From contig NZ_JAUQSX010000022.1 of the NCBI RefSeq assembly GCF_030581005.1, forward strand, positions 1 through 57,287: DNA of 57,287 nt, in the 5' to 3' direction. The position numbers and the translations under genes are program-made. Under the pieces are notes generated by a model that ran no database searches, had not been told where the DNA came from, and worked only from the letters and a program-made list of their open reading frames with translations. Position 1 is the stretch's first letter, and every line of letters starts with the position of its first letter. This DNA comes from Hymenobacter mellowenesis. GTDB taxonomy: Bacteria; Bacteroidota; Bacteroidia; Cytophagales; Hymenobacteraceae. Below, piece after piece: positions 28,081 through 36,593 of the stretch.

Positions 28081-28441
28081 CAGTAGTGGCCAGAACGACA
28101 TGCGGTACCGCCAGCCGGCCGCCTCGCGCCCAGTGGGTGAGCAGAAGTCCGCCACGGGCTGGCCGGACAGGGGTAAATCCCTGCCAAAATGCTTGAAAGT
28201 GGGCTAGAGGCTGAAGATTGGCAGGAATTCGACCCTGTTCCGGCAGCGCTTTGTCCAATTTTGTCGGCTGATAATTACCGGTTAGGGCTGGTCAGTCAGG
28301 CTTCTTTTCTCGGGGAGTAAGGTCCCACGGTCCGCGCGCGCAGGCTGGGCCGCGCGCGACCCGGTCTCGGCCAGCCGGCCATTCCACCCGCTGACCGGCC
28401 ACCATTCGTTCGCTTTTCGCCAATCCCATTTCCGTTTTCTT
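28081..28441. other. Intergenic control region upstream of the fibre gene
   Basis: It holds control element copy 2 (28180-28225), then a GC-rich stretch with CGCGCGCG runs (28335-28360). No gene is seen and no clear TAnnTTTG box could be placed. Confidence 0.5.
28180..28225. promoter_or_regulatory. 46-bp inverted-repeat control element, copy 2
   Basis: CCTGCCAAAAT (28180-28190) and ATTGGCAGG (28217-28225) with TGAAAGTGGG in the spacer, followed by AATTCGACCCTGTT. Total length and flanks match copy 1 at 22084-22129, with a 2-base shift inside the spacer. Confidence 0.65.
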
Positions 28442-30379
28442 ATGAACTATTTCTCCCCTGTTTCGGCGTCGTTGCGGCGCGGCGCGGGCGGCTGCCTGGT
28501 GTTCTTGGTCGGGCTGCTGGCCGCCGCGCCGCTGGCCGCGCAGGCCCAAACCGGCGCGGTGGGCATCGGCACCACCACGCCCGCCGCCTCGGCTGCGCTC
28601 GACGTGAGCAGCACCAGCAAGGGCCTGCTACCCCCGCGCCTGAGCCAGGCCCAGCGCGACGCCATTGCCAGCCCGGCGGCGGGCCTCACCATCTACAACA
28701 CCAGCACCGGGGTGCTCAACACCTGGGACGGGACCAAGTGGGTGGCGGCGCTGGCCGACACCACGCCCGCACTCGCCACCTTTGCCTTCATGGGTACGGC
28801 CCAGACCTACGTCGTGCCGGCGGGCGTTACGGCGCTCCAGGTGGACCTGGCGGGCGCAATGGGCGGGTATACCTACAATACCAACACCGGCCAGGGGCTG
28901 GGCGGGCGGGTGCAGGCCACGCTGGCCGTGACGCCCGGCCAGGTGCTGACGGTGTACGTGGGCGGGGCCGGCACCAATGCCAACGCCGGCAGCGGCGGCT
29001 ACAACGGCGGCGGCAGTGCGGTATTCGGCGACGGTGGCGGGGGCGGGGCCAGCGACATCCGCCTTGGGGGCACAGCCCTGGCCAACCGGGTGCTGGTGGC
29101 CGGCGGCGGCGGTGGCGGCGCCGACGAGGGGGCCGGCGGCGCGGGCGGCGGCCTGACGGGCGGCGCGGGGGCCGCTGGCACCGCCGGCAGCGGCGGGCTG
29201 GGCGGCAGCCAAAGTGCAGCGGGCACCGGCGGCGCGGGGAGCGGCTCCTATGCGGCGGGCAACGGCGGCAGCGGGGCCACGGGCGGCAACGGCACCTTCA
29301 GCAACGGCGCCGGCGCCGGCGGGGGCGGCGGGGGCTACTTCGGGGGGGGAAGCGGCGGCGGCTTCAGCGGCGGGGGCGGTGGCTCGTCGTATGCGGGCGC
29401 GGGCACCAGCGCCGTGGCGCACACCCAGGGCGTGCGCAGCGGCGACGGCTACGTGCGCTTGTTGCCCGTCGCCTACGCGTCTTTGCCGGCACCTTTTCTG
29501 GATGCCAGCAACATTGCGGGCGTTATCCGAAACCAAACCAGCCCGCAGCTTGGGGCCAACTTCAACATTGAGGGCAACGGCACCATCGGCGGCAACAGCA
29601 CGGTGGCCGGCAATGTGGGCATCGGCACCAGCAGCCCGGTCGCCAAGCTCCATGTGAGCGGCAACCTGCGGGCCGACCTGGCGAGCGGTGCCTTCACGCT
29701 CAACAACTTCGCGCCCAGTAACGGCACGGTGCTGCTGGGCAATTTCACCGGGGCCGCCACCAGCGCCCCGCAGCTGCGCTTCGAGGGCGTGGGCAACTCG
29801 TTCATGGACATCGGCCAGGATGCGGCCGGGGCCTTCGTGGTGGAGGGCAATGACCAAGCCCGTCTGACCGTGCAAAACGCGGGCAACGTGGGCATCGGTA
29901 CCACCCAGCCCACCCAGAAGCTCGACGTGAACGGGCAGCTGCGCGTGCGCGGCCTGAGCGGCACCGACACCCGCCTGCCCGTGGTGCTGCCCGACGGCAC
30001 CCTGGGGGTGAGCGCGCCCGTGTTCAGCAGTGCGGCCAACACGGCCACGCCCATCCCCGCCGGGGCCACGGGCACGGTGGGCACGGGCCGCAACCCGACC
30101 AGCGTGGCCGTGAGTGGCCTCCGGGCCTACGTAGTGAGCGAAGGGAGCGGCAGCAGCGTGTTGCAGGTGTTCGACGTTAGCAACCCGGCCAGCCCGGTGG
30201 CCCTCGGCACCGTGGGCACGGCTCTACAGCCCAAAGGCGTGGCCGTGAGCGGCACCACGGCCTACGTGGTGGGGGGCAGCAGCGGTTTGTTGCAGGCCTA
30301 CAACGTGGCCAACCCGCCAGCCCGGTGCTGCTGGGCAGCATCAACACCACCGACAGCGGCCCCAGCAACGTGGTCGTGA
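28442..30379 (+). CDS. Glycine-rich fibre protein, 5' part of a frameshifted gene
   Basis: 645 residues in this frame, of which the last roughly 22 are out of frame. The signal peptide ends near AQAQTGAV. Next come a tail-fibre-type start (GIGTTTPAASAALDVSSTSK GLLPP), a wrapping beta domain (YVVPAGVTALQVDLAGA), a Gly-rich segment of about 130 residues (28970-29400, GGGGGGADEGAGGAGGG-like), GIGT.SP..KLHVSG fibre repeats, and LVIVD-like repeats (SVAVSGLRAYVVSEG...LQVFDVSNPASPVALGTVG). At 30316 one base is missing from the repeated NPASP codons (AACCCGCCAGC instead of AACCCGGCCAGC). The remainder continues in the frame of 30325-32001; the repaired product would be 1186 residues. Confidence 0.85.
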   Translation: MNYFSPVSASLRRGAGGCLVFLVGLLAAAPLAAQAQTGAVGIGTTTPAASAALDVSSTSKGLLPPRLSQAQRDAIASPAAGLTIYNTSTGVLNTWDGTKWVAALADTTPALATFAFMGTAQTYVVPAGVTALQVDLAGAMGGYTYNTNTGQGLGGRVQATLAVTPGQVLTVYVGGAGTNANAGSGGYNGGGSAVFGDGGGGGASDIRLGGTALANRVLVAGGGGGGADEGAGGAGGGLTGGAGAAGTAGSGGLGGSQSAAGTGGAGSGSYAAGNGGSGATGGNGTFSNGAGAGGGGGGYFGGGSGGGFSGGGGGSSYAGAGTSAVAHTQGVRSGDGYVRLLPVAYASLPAPFLDASNIAGVIRNQTSPQLGANFNIEGNGTIGGNSTVAGNVGIGTSSPVAKLHVSGNLRADLASGAFTLNNFAPSNGTVLLGNFTGAATSAPQLRFEGVGNSFMDIGQDAAGAFVVEGNDQARLTVQNAGNVGIGTTQPTQKLDVNGQLRVRGLSGTDTRLPVVLPDGTLGVSAPVFSSAANTATPIPAGATGTVGTGRNPTSVAVSGLRAYVVSEGSGSSVLQVFDVSNPASPVALGTVGTALQPKGVAVSGTTAYVVGGSSGLLQAYNVANPPARCCWAASTPPTAAPATWS

Positions 30380-32001
30380 GCGGCACCACGGCTTACGTGA
30401 CAACCTTCGGGCTGCTCGAGACTTATAATGTGGCCAACCCGGCCAACCCGGCCAGCCCGGCCCTGCTCGGCACCGTGGTCACGGGCGTGAAGGGCACCGG
30501 CCTGGCTGTGAGCGGCACTACGGCTTACGTGGTGGTGGACGGGAGCAGCAAGTTGCGGGCGTACAACGTGGCCAATCCGGCCAGCCCGGTGCTGCTGGGC
30601 GACGCCGCCACGGACCCCAGCCCCAGCGGCCTGGCCCTGAGCGGCACCACCGCCTACGTGGTGGGCAGCAGCCTGCAATTGTTTAACGTGAGCAACCCCG
30701 GCAGCCCGGCGCTGCTCGGCACGGCGCCGGGGGTTGCCGGGAAAATAGCCCTGGCCGGCACCAAAGCGTATGTGGCCGACGGCAGCACGTTGCGCGTGTT
30801 CGACGTGAGCAACCCGGCCAGCCCGGTGGCCCTCGGTACCGTGCCCCTGACAGGTAGCGCCAGCAGCCTGGCCGCGAGCGGCAGCACGGCCTATGTGACC
30901 ACCGCTGGCAACAACTTGTTGCAGGTCGTGACCATCTCGGCCACCCCCCCAGACCGCGTGGTGACGGTGAGCCCCACCGGCAGCCTGGCTTCGGTGGCGC
31001 TGCCCGGTGCGGCTGATTTTATACAGAACCAAACGGCCCAGCCGCAAAACGGCGGGTTTTCGGTGAGCGGCGCCGGCACGGTGGGCGGGCTGCTCACGGC
31101 CGGCAGCGCCAGCGTAAACGGCAGCCTGGGGGTGAACGGCAGCACCACCCTGAACGGCAGCGGCTACGTAGGCGGCAACCTGGGCATTGGCACTGCCAAC
31201 CCCAATCAGAAGCTCGACGTGGCGGGCAACGCCAACGTGAGCGGCAACGCCAACGTGGGCGGCAGCGTGGGCATCGGCATCAGCAGCCCCAGCGCCCGGC
31301 TGCACGTGGCCGGCGTGGCCCTGGTGAACGGCGGCGGCCCGCTGCCCAGCACCACCAACGCCACGGGCCTGGGCTGGAACGCGATATACGCCGGCAGCGG
31401 CGAGAGTGAGCTCTACAACTACCGGGGCTTGGGCAACGGCGGCTTCCGCTTCTTCTCGGTGCCCGGCACGGCCGCGCCCACCGCCTCCAACCAGATTGCC
31501 CAAATCAACGGCAGCACCGGCATATACTCGAACCTGTCGGACCGGCGGGTGAAAACCAACATCACCCCGCTGGCCCAGGGCCTGCGCACGGTGCTGGCCC
31601 TGCGCCCCGTCTCTTACGACTTCCACACCAGCCGCCACCTGGAGAATGGCGTGGTGACCTTCCTGCCCGATGATAAGCCGGTGCGGGCGCTGGGCTTCGT
31701 GGCCCAGGAGCTGCTGCCGCTCGTGCCCGAGGCCGTGGAGAAGCCAGCCGACGACAAGAAGGGGTTCTACGCCGTGTCCTACACCACCCTCGTGCCCGTG
31801 CTCACCCAGGCCATCCAGGAGCAGCAGGCCCAGATTGAGGCGCTGAAACAGCAGAATGCCGCCCTGCAAGCCCGCGCCGCTACCGCCGAGGCTACCGCCA
31901 GCAGCGCCAAAGCCGAAGCCGCCCGCGCCACCGCCACGTTGGAAACCTTTGAGGCCCGGCTGCGGCGGCTGGAGGCGGCTGGCGGGCAGGCCCAGCGCTA
32001 G
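30325..32001 (+). CDS. Fibre protein 3' part: LVIVD repeats plus self-cleaving S74 chaperone and coiled coil
   Basis: Continues the gene started at 28442 after a one-base deletion. GTG 30325 is the Val of the NPASPVLLG repeat, not a real start. Further LVIVD-like repeats run to about 30940. Fibre repeats follow (NGSLGVNGSTTLNGSGYVGG, GIGTANPNQKLDVAGN). The C-terminal domain matches the peptidase S74 intramolecular chaperone: NLSDRRVKTNITPLAQGL with the Ser (31537) and Lys (31552) of the cleavage dyad, LRPVSYDF, and ALGFVAQELLPLVPEAV. A coiled coil ends the protein (IQEQQAQIEALKQQNAALQA). S74 domains trimerise fibres and then cut themselves off. There is no T9SS tail. Confidence 0.85.
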   Translation: MLLGSINTTDSGPSNVVVSGTTAYVTTFGLLETYNVANPANPASPALLGTVVTGVKGTGLAVSGTTAYVVVDGSSKLRAYNVANPASPVLLGDAATDPSPSGLALSGTTAYVVGSSLQLFNVSNPGSPALLGTAPGVAGKIALAGTKAYVADGSTLRVFDVSNPASPVALGTVPLTGSASSLAASGSTAYVTTAGNNLLQVVTISATPPDRVVTVSPTGSLASVALPGAADFIQNQTAQPQNGGFSVSGAGTVGGLLTAGSASVNGSLGVNGSTTLNGSGYVGGNLGIGTANPNQKLDVAGNANVSGNANVGGSVGIGISSPSARLHVAGVALVNGGGPLPSTTNATGLGWNAIYAGSGESELYNYRGLGNGGFRFFSVPGTAAPTASNQIAQINGSTGIYSNLSDRRVKTNITPLAQGLRTVLALRPVSYDFHTSRHLENGVVTFLPDDKPVRALGFVAQELLPLVPEAVEKPADDKKGFYAVSYTTLVPVLTQAIQEQQAQIEALKQQNAALQARAATAEATASSAKAEAARATATLETFEARLRRLEAAGGQAQR

Positions 32002-32033
32002 TTTTTAAGCTAATAGCTCAACATATTCTTCTT

Positions 32034-33446
32034 ATGAAATCACTTATGACCCTGTCCCTGCTGCTGCCCGCGCTGGCTGGCCGGGCCCAGCTCGTCAACG
32101 ACGGGGCCACCCTCACGGTGCAGCCGGGGGCCACGCTCTACGTGGCCGGCGCGGTGCAAAACAATGCCAATGGCACGTTCGCCAACGCCGGCACCGTGCA
32201 ACTCACCGGCGACCTCATCAACGCGGGCACCCTGGCCTCGCCCGGCAAGCTGCTCTTCAGCGGCACCACCAACCAGACGCTTACACCCGGCGCGGCCTCC
32301 ACCGTGGGCACGCTGGTGCTGGCCAACACCGGCGCGGTGGGCCAGCGCACCCTGGCCCTGCCTGCCAACCTGACCGTGGGCACGGCCCTCATCCTGCAAA
32401 GCGGCCTGTTGCGCACGGCCCCCGCCGTCACCCTCACCCTGCCCGACGGGGCCACGCTCAGCGGCGAGCAAACCGGCCAGTATGTGCAGGGCAACCTGCG
32501 TATCGAGCGGGCGGCCGGCAGCGGCGTGCTCGACTTCGGCCACGGCGCCACCCTCGACCGCTCGGGCTTGGGCGCGGTGGCCATCACCCGCACGGCCGGC
32601 CTGCTCACGGATAACCTGAGCCGGGCCGTGGGCCTGGGTAGCCCCGGAGTCCGGGGCATCGACCGCATCTGGACCGTGGAAACGGCCGTGGCTCCCGCCG
32701 CGCCCGTGCCCGTAACGCTGAGCTGGCTGGCCGATGACGACAACGGCCTCGCCAGCTTCGCCACCACGCAGGCTTGGCGCGCGCCGCTCGGCTCCAGCAA
32801 CTGGGCCGCCACGGGCAGCGCTGGCCCGGCCGCGGTGAGCGGCAGCACGCGGAGCTTTTCCTTCAGCACCGCGGTGCTGGACCGGCTCACGCTCGGCGGG
32901 CTGGCCGCGCCGCTGCCCGTCACGTTGGTGGCCTTCACGGCTGAGCCGCAGGGCGCCGACGCGCTGTTGCGCTGGGCCACGGCTTCGGAGCTGCACAACG
33001 ACCGGTTCGAGGTGGAGGCCAGCGCCGACGGGCGCACGTTCGGCCGCATCGGCACGGTGGCGGGCGCGGGCAGCAGCACCCAGGTCCACACTTATCAACT
33101 GGTCGACCCGGCCATTACGCGTTACGCGACCCCGCTGGTGTACTACCGCCTGCGCCAAGTCGACACCGACGGCACGGCCAGCCACTCGCCCGTGCGCACG
33201 GTGGCCGTGCCGGCGCGCGGCCCGGCCGGGCTGGCGCTATTCCCGAACCCGACCCGGGCTACGGCCACGCTCACCGGCGCCGCGCCGGGCGCGGCGGTGG
33301 TTGTATTTGACGCCGTGGGCCGGCACGTGCTCGATGTGACGGCCGCCGCCGACGGCACGGCCACCCTGGCGCTGCCCTTTGGCCTGGCCAGCGGCGTGTA
33401 CGTGGTGCGCACCGGCAGCCAGGCCCTGCGCCTGACGGTGGAGTAG
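32034..33446 (+). CDS. T9SS-secreted protein with repetitive beta domain
   Basis: 470 residues from ATG 32034, 32 bases after the fibre gene, so probably the same operon. The signal peptide ends at GRAQ. The N-terminal half is a beta-helix-like repeat (GATLTVQPGATLYVAGAVQN, FANAGTVQLTGDLINAGTLA). An FN3-like domain follows (LPVTLVAFTAEPQGADALLR), then a type A sorting tail (LALFPNPTRATATLTG ... GVYVVRTGSQALRLTVE). The last 180 residues are close to the end of the RCC1 protein at 22306-27849, which indicates a shared origin of the tails. The role is unknown; it may be a surface partner of the fibre protein. Confidence 0.85.
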   Translation: MKSLMTLSLLLPALAGRAQLVNDGATLTVQPGATLYVAGAVQNNANGTFANAGTVQLTGDLINAGTLASPGKLLFSGTTNQTLTPGAASTVGTLVLANTGAVGQRTLALPANLTVGTALILQSGLLRTAPAVTLTLPDGATLSGEQTGQYVQGNLRIERAAGSGVLDFGHGATLDRSGLGAVAITRTAGLLTDNLSRAVGLGSPGVRGIDRIWTVETAVAPAAPVPVTLSWLADDDNGLASFATTQAWRAPLGSSNWAATGSAGPAAVSGSTRSFSFSTAVLDRLTLGGLAAPLPVTLVAFTAEPQGADALLRWATASELHNDRFEVEASADGRTFGRIGTVAGAGSSTQVHTYQLVDPAITRYATPLVYYRLRQVDTDGTASHSPVRTVAVPARGPAGLALFPNPTRATATLTGAAPGAAVVVFDAVGRHVLDVTAAADGTATLALPFGLASGVYVVRTGSQALRLTVE

Positions 33447-33465
33447 CGGCGGGCTATGGCAAAAC

Positions 33466-33527
33466 CGGCAAAGCCCCAGCAAGACGGCACCTGGCTATCG
33501 AGGTGCTGCCCCGCCGGGGCTTTGCCG
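33466..33527. terminator. Long hairpin after the T9SS gene
   Basis: CGGCAAAGCCCC (33466-33477) and GGGGCTTTGCCG (33516-33527) are perfect inverted 12-mers. An inner pairing GGCACCT / AGGTGC surrounds GGCTATCG. It may act as terminator, although no long T-run follows. Confidence 0.55.
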
Positions 33528-33691
33528 TGGCAGACGCACGATTTTGGGAGTTTGAGACGCATCAGGAGGCTTTGGGGCTCACGCTGCCGGACCACCAAAT
33601 CGCGTTGCTGCAGCGAATCAAACCCATTGCTTGTACATGTGCGTATAGTTGGACAGTAGATACGCTTAACTCCAACTCCCAATTCCATCCC

Positions 33692-34441
33692 ATGAACAAG
33701 AACACATTCTTCGCCGCTGCTGCCTTGCTGGCGGTCCTCGCTACGCCCGCCTTTGCCCAGGACGGCATGAAGACCAAGTCGGACGACGAAAAAACCAAGA
33801 CCAAGGCCGACGGCATGACCACCAAAACCAAGATGTCCGACGATGGCAAGATGAAGGTGAAAGGCAAGTCGGACGCCGGCGATAAGATGAAGGCCAAAAC
33901 TATGCCCCGCAAGGGCGAGGCCATGAGCACCACCAATTCGGCCATCACGACGACCACCATGAGCACCACTACCACGGGCGGCGTGATGGTAGGCGGCGCC
34001 ATGATGACGCCCGATAAAGACATCGTAGACAACGCCGCCGGCAGCGCCGACCACACCACCCTGGTAGCTGCCGTGAAAGCCGCCGGCCTGGTAGAAACCC
34101 TGAAAAGCACCGGCCCCTTCACCGTATTTGCGCCCACCAACGCGGCTTTCGAGAAGCTGCCCGCCGGCACCGTCAATTCGCTGCTAACGCCCGAAATGAA
34201 GCCTAAGCTCACCGCCGTTCTCACCTACCATGTGGTGCCGGGCCGCTACACCGCCGGCAACCTCACCGCCGGCCAGGTGCTCACCACCGTGGAGGGCGAA
34301 ACGCTGACGGTGATGAAAAACGGCAACGGCGTGATGATTAAAGATGCCAAAGGCGGCATGGCCCGCGTCACTATTCCCGATGTGATTTCGAGCAACGGCG
34401 TCACCCACGTCATCGACACCGTGCTGATGCCAACCAAGTAA
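33692..34441 (+). CDS. Secreted fasciclin-domain protein with Lys/Met/Thr-rich linker
   Basis: 249 residues from ATG 33692 (MNKNTFFAAAALLAVLATPA FA, signal peptide cut before QDG). Residues about 25-105 are a charged low-complexity linker (MKTKSDDEKTKTKADGMTTK; then STTNSAITTTTMSTTTT). The FAS1 domain fills the C-terminus: AGSADHTTLVAAVKAAGLVE, GPFTVFAPTNAAFEKLPAGT, LTYHVVPGRY, and ISSNGVTHVIDTVLMP. FAS1 domains mediate adhesion in extracellular or envelope proteins. It stands alone, with its own terminator. Confidence 0.92.
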   Translation: MNKNTFFAAAALLAVLATPAFAQDGMKTKSDDEKTKTKADGMTTKTKMSDDGKMKVKGKSDAGDKMKAKTMPRKGEAMSTTNSAITTTTMSTTTTGGVMVGGAMMTPDKDIVDNAAGSADHTTLVAAVKAAGLVETLKSTGPFTVFAPTNAAFEKLPAGTVNSLLTPEMKPKLTAVLTYHVVPGRYTAGNLTAGQVLTTVEGETLTVMKNGNGVMIKDAKGGMARVTIPDVISSNGVTHVIDTVLMPTK

Positions 34442-34462
34442 GAGGCGAAGTCGCCGCACAGA

Positions 34463-34495
34463 AAAGGCCCGCTGGATTATTCCAGCGGGCCTTTT
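34463..34495 (+). terminator. Terminator of the fasciclin gene
   Basis: AAAAGGCCCGCTGGA / TCCAGCGGGCCTTTTT with a TTAT loop. Confidence 0.9.
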
Positions 34496-34512
34496 TATAT
34501 CAAATAATTTGC

Positions 34513-34545
34513 CCGAGATGTCTCGGCAAGCTCGACATGACGTTC
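34513..34545. repeat. Family B half element
   Basis: Only one arm is present: CGAGATGTCTCGGCAAGCTC followed by GACATGACGTTCT. The opposing arm is lacking. Confidence 0.6.
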
Positions 34546-34586
34546 TAAAGCTTCTCTAAAACAGCTCTCAATCGAATTGCGCAGCC

Positions 34587-36530
34587 TTATTCCAGCATTA
34601 GCCGGCGGCCCACGGTGCGGCCATCGGCCAGGGTGAGGCGCACCGTGTAGACGCCCGCCGGCAGGGTAGGCAGCGGCAGTATGGCTTGGCCAGCCTGCGC
34701 GGCCGGCTGCTCCCACACGGTGCGGCCCAGGGCGTCGAGCAAGGTGGCGCGGGCAAAGGCCGGGCCGTCCACGCGCACGGTGCCGTGGGCGGGGTTGGGG
34801 TAGAGGCTGTAGGCGGCGGCTTCGCGGGCCGAGGCGGTGGCCGTGGTCACGTTATTGGTCATCACCGGACGCATCATGAAGGCACCGCGCCGGGGCTGGA
34901 AGCGCACCGAATCCCAGATGCCCACGTTGCTGCGGCTCCAGAGGTAGCCGCTGGGGAAGGAGTTGTTCAAGTCTTTGCCGTAGTGCAGGTCGCGCCCCGT
35001 CGAAGGCTGTGAGTAGCCCACGTAGAAGATGCCCGACACCGGCACAGGCTGGTCGAAGGTGATTTCGACGTAGGGCAGGCCGCCGGCCGCCGGGGCCGTG
35101 CCGGGCAGGGTGGCGGTTTTGCTGGCAATGGGCGCGGCGCTGGGCTTGCCCGAATCGTCGCTCCACACGCTGATGGTGACGGGGCGCACGTTCACATCGG
35201 ATGCCGTGTACACCGGGTAGAGGCGCAGGCCACCTACGTGGTCGGGCTGGTTCAGGTTGAAGCGGTAGGCCAGGGCGGCCGGCTGGCCCGTAGAGTAGGC
35301 AAACTGTTGGGTGTAAGCCTCGGCCGTGCCATCGTCGTAAGCGAAATAGTTGTTGAGGTCTACATCGCGCGAAATGGTGTCGTTGGGCATGGCCCGCGGC
35401 ATTTCCAGGCCGTTGGTGTTGATGACCAGGCTGTAGCGCAGGCGCTTAGGCGTGGCCGTGGCGGGCACCGCCACCGAGGCCGCCGACCCTATTTGCGGCG
35501 AGTTGCGCACGTTCGGATTGATGAGGCGCGAGGCTTGCAGCCAGGTGCCGAACGTGGTGTTGGTGGTCAGGTTGCGCACGGTGCCGGTCACGTCGATGGG
35601 CCGGGGCAGGGGTGGGGTAGGCAGCTCCAGGTTGGTCAGGTTCACGCCCAGGTTGGGGTTCAATTCGCTGGTGGTGGCGGCGTTGAACTGCCACACCGGC
35701 ATGGCCGTGAAGCGCCGCAAGGGGCTGCGCAGCCCGCCCGAGGGGTTGCCGCCCAGCAGGCCGGCGCCGGTGGCCACGTCCACAAAGGTGGTATCGGCCA
35801 GGCCGCGGGTGCGGTTGCGGTCCAGCAGCACGTAGTCCACGCTCCAGTTGTCGAGGTTGTCGGACGTGTTGCCGCTGGCCACCAGCATAAACTGGAAATT
35901 ACCGTGCAGGTACTGAGTCTGGTTCAGGGCGACGACCTGCTGGCGGAAGCCGGTGAGGGCGCGTTGGCTGTTGTAGAACCAGGCCCGCACCCAGGTATTG
36001 GCGCTGGTTTTCAGGTACAGCTCCAATTTGACCGGAGTGGTGGTGGAATTGGGGTTGGGCGTGCCCAGAATGCTGCCGGCCTGCCAGGCAAAGCTCAAAT
36101 ACACCTGGTCGTTGGCCGTGAGGCCGCTCAGGTCAATGGGTTGCGATGTCAGCGAGTCGATGGTACCGTAGAGCACTGTGGTGCTGCCGCTGTAACTCTG
36201 GCCGTTGGCCTTGATGCCGTCCAGCGTAGCCGCGCCGCGGGAGAGGGGCGCCAGGGCCAGTCGGTTGCTCACAAAAGCGCCGCCCGTGGGAACCCACCGC
36301 CGCACATCGGGCGCGCCTTCGAGCGGCGTGGTGAAATCATCAAAAAAAGGCAACGCCAGCGCCGTGGTGCGCTGCCGCACCGCCGGGTCGATTTTGGGCA
36401 GGTAAGCCGCCCGGCTGGGGTCGGCCGCGAGCGGGCCGGAGGGCAGCACGACCTGGGCCTGGGCCACGCCGGTGGCCAAAAGCAGCGCCGGAACTAGCAG
36501 GCGGCAATACGTGCGGAATCGTGTCATCAT
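34587..36530 (-). CDS. T9SS-secreted protein of unknown function
   Basis: 647 residues. Signal peptide MMTRFRTYCRLLVPALLLAT ends at AQAQ. The sequence FFDDFTTPLEGAPDVRRWVP and the later DQVYLSFAWQAGS...NTSDNLDNWSVDYV indicate a jelly-roll (MAM/concanavalin-like) fold. The central part (YFAYDDGTAEAYTQQFAYS ... LRLYPVYTASDVNVRP) resembles surface proteins of Cytophagales. The type A sorting tail is YSLYPNPAHGTVRVDG ... PAGVYTVRLTLADGR...RLMLE. It starts 63 bases after the PASTA gene on the same strand and may share its transcript. Confidence 0.85.
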   Translation of the reverse strand: MMTRFRTYCRLLVPALLLATGVAQAQVVLPSGPLAADPSRAAYLPKIDPAVRQRTTALALPFFDDFTTPLEGAPDVRRWVPTGGAFVSNRLALAPLSRGAATLDGIKANGQSYSGSTTVLYGTIDSLTSQPIDLSGLTANDQVYLSFAWQAGSILGTPNPNSTTTPVKLELYLKTSANTWVRAWFYNSQRALTGFRQQVVALNQTQYLHGNFQFMLVASGNTSDNLDNWSVDYVLLDRNRTRGLADTTFVDVATGAGLLGGNPSGGLRSPLRRFTAMPVWQFNAATTSELNPNLGVNLTNLELPTPPLPRPIDVTGTVRNLTTNTTFGTWLQASRLINPNVRNSPQIGSAASVAVPATATPKRLRYSLVINTNGLEMPRAMPNDTISRDVDLNNYFAYDDGTAEAYTQQFAYSTGQPAALAYRFNLNQPDHVGGLRLYPVYTASDVNVRPVTISVWSDDSGKPSAAPIASKTATLPGTAPAAGGLPYVEITFDQPVPVSGIFYVGYSQPSTGRDLHYGKDLNNSFPSGYLWSRSNVGIWDSVRFQPRRGAFMMRPVMTNNVTTATASAREAAAYSLYPNPAHGTVRVDGPAFARATLLDALGRTVWEQPAAQAGQAILPLPTLPAGVYTVRLTLADGRTVGRRLMLE

Positions 36531-36593
36531 ACGGTTGCGTGGAAAGTTGTAAGCCCAACGCCCGAGCCTTTACAAAAAGTGCGTGACGAACAA

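Noticed and set aside
30325..30330. GTG 30325 as a true start of a separate gene
   Set aside because: It is the Val codon of an internal NPASPVLLG repeat that continues the upstream gene after a one-base deletion.
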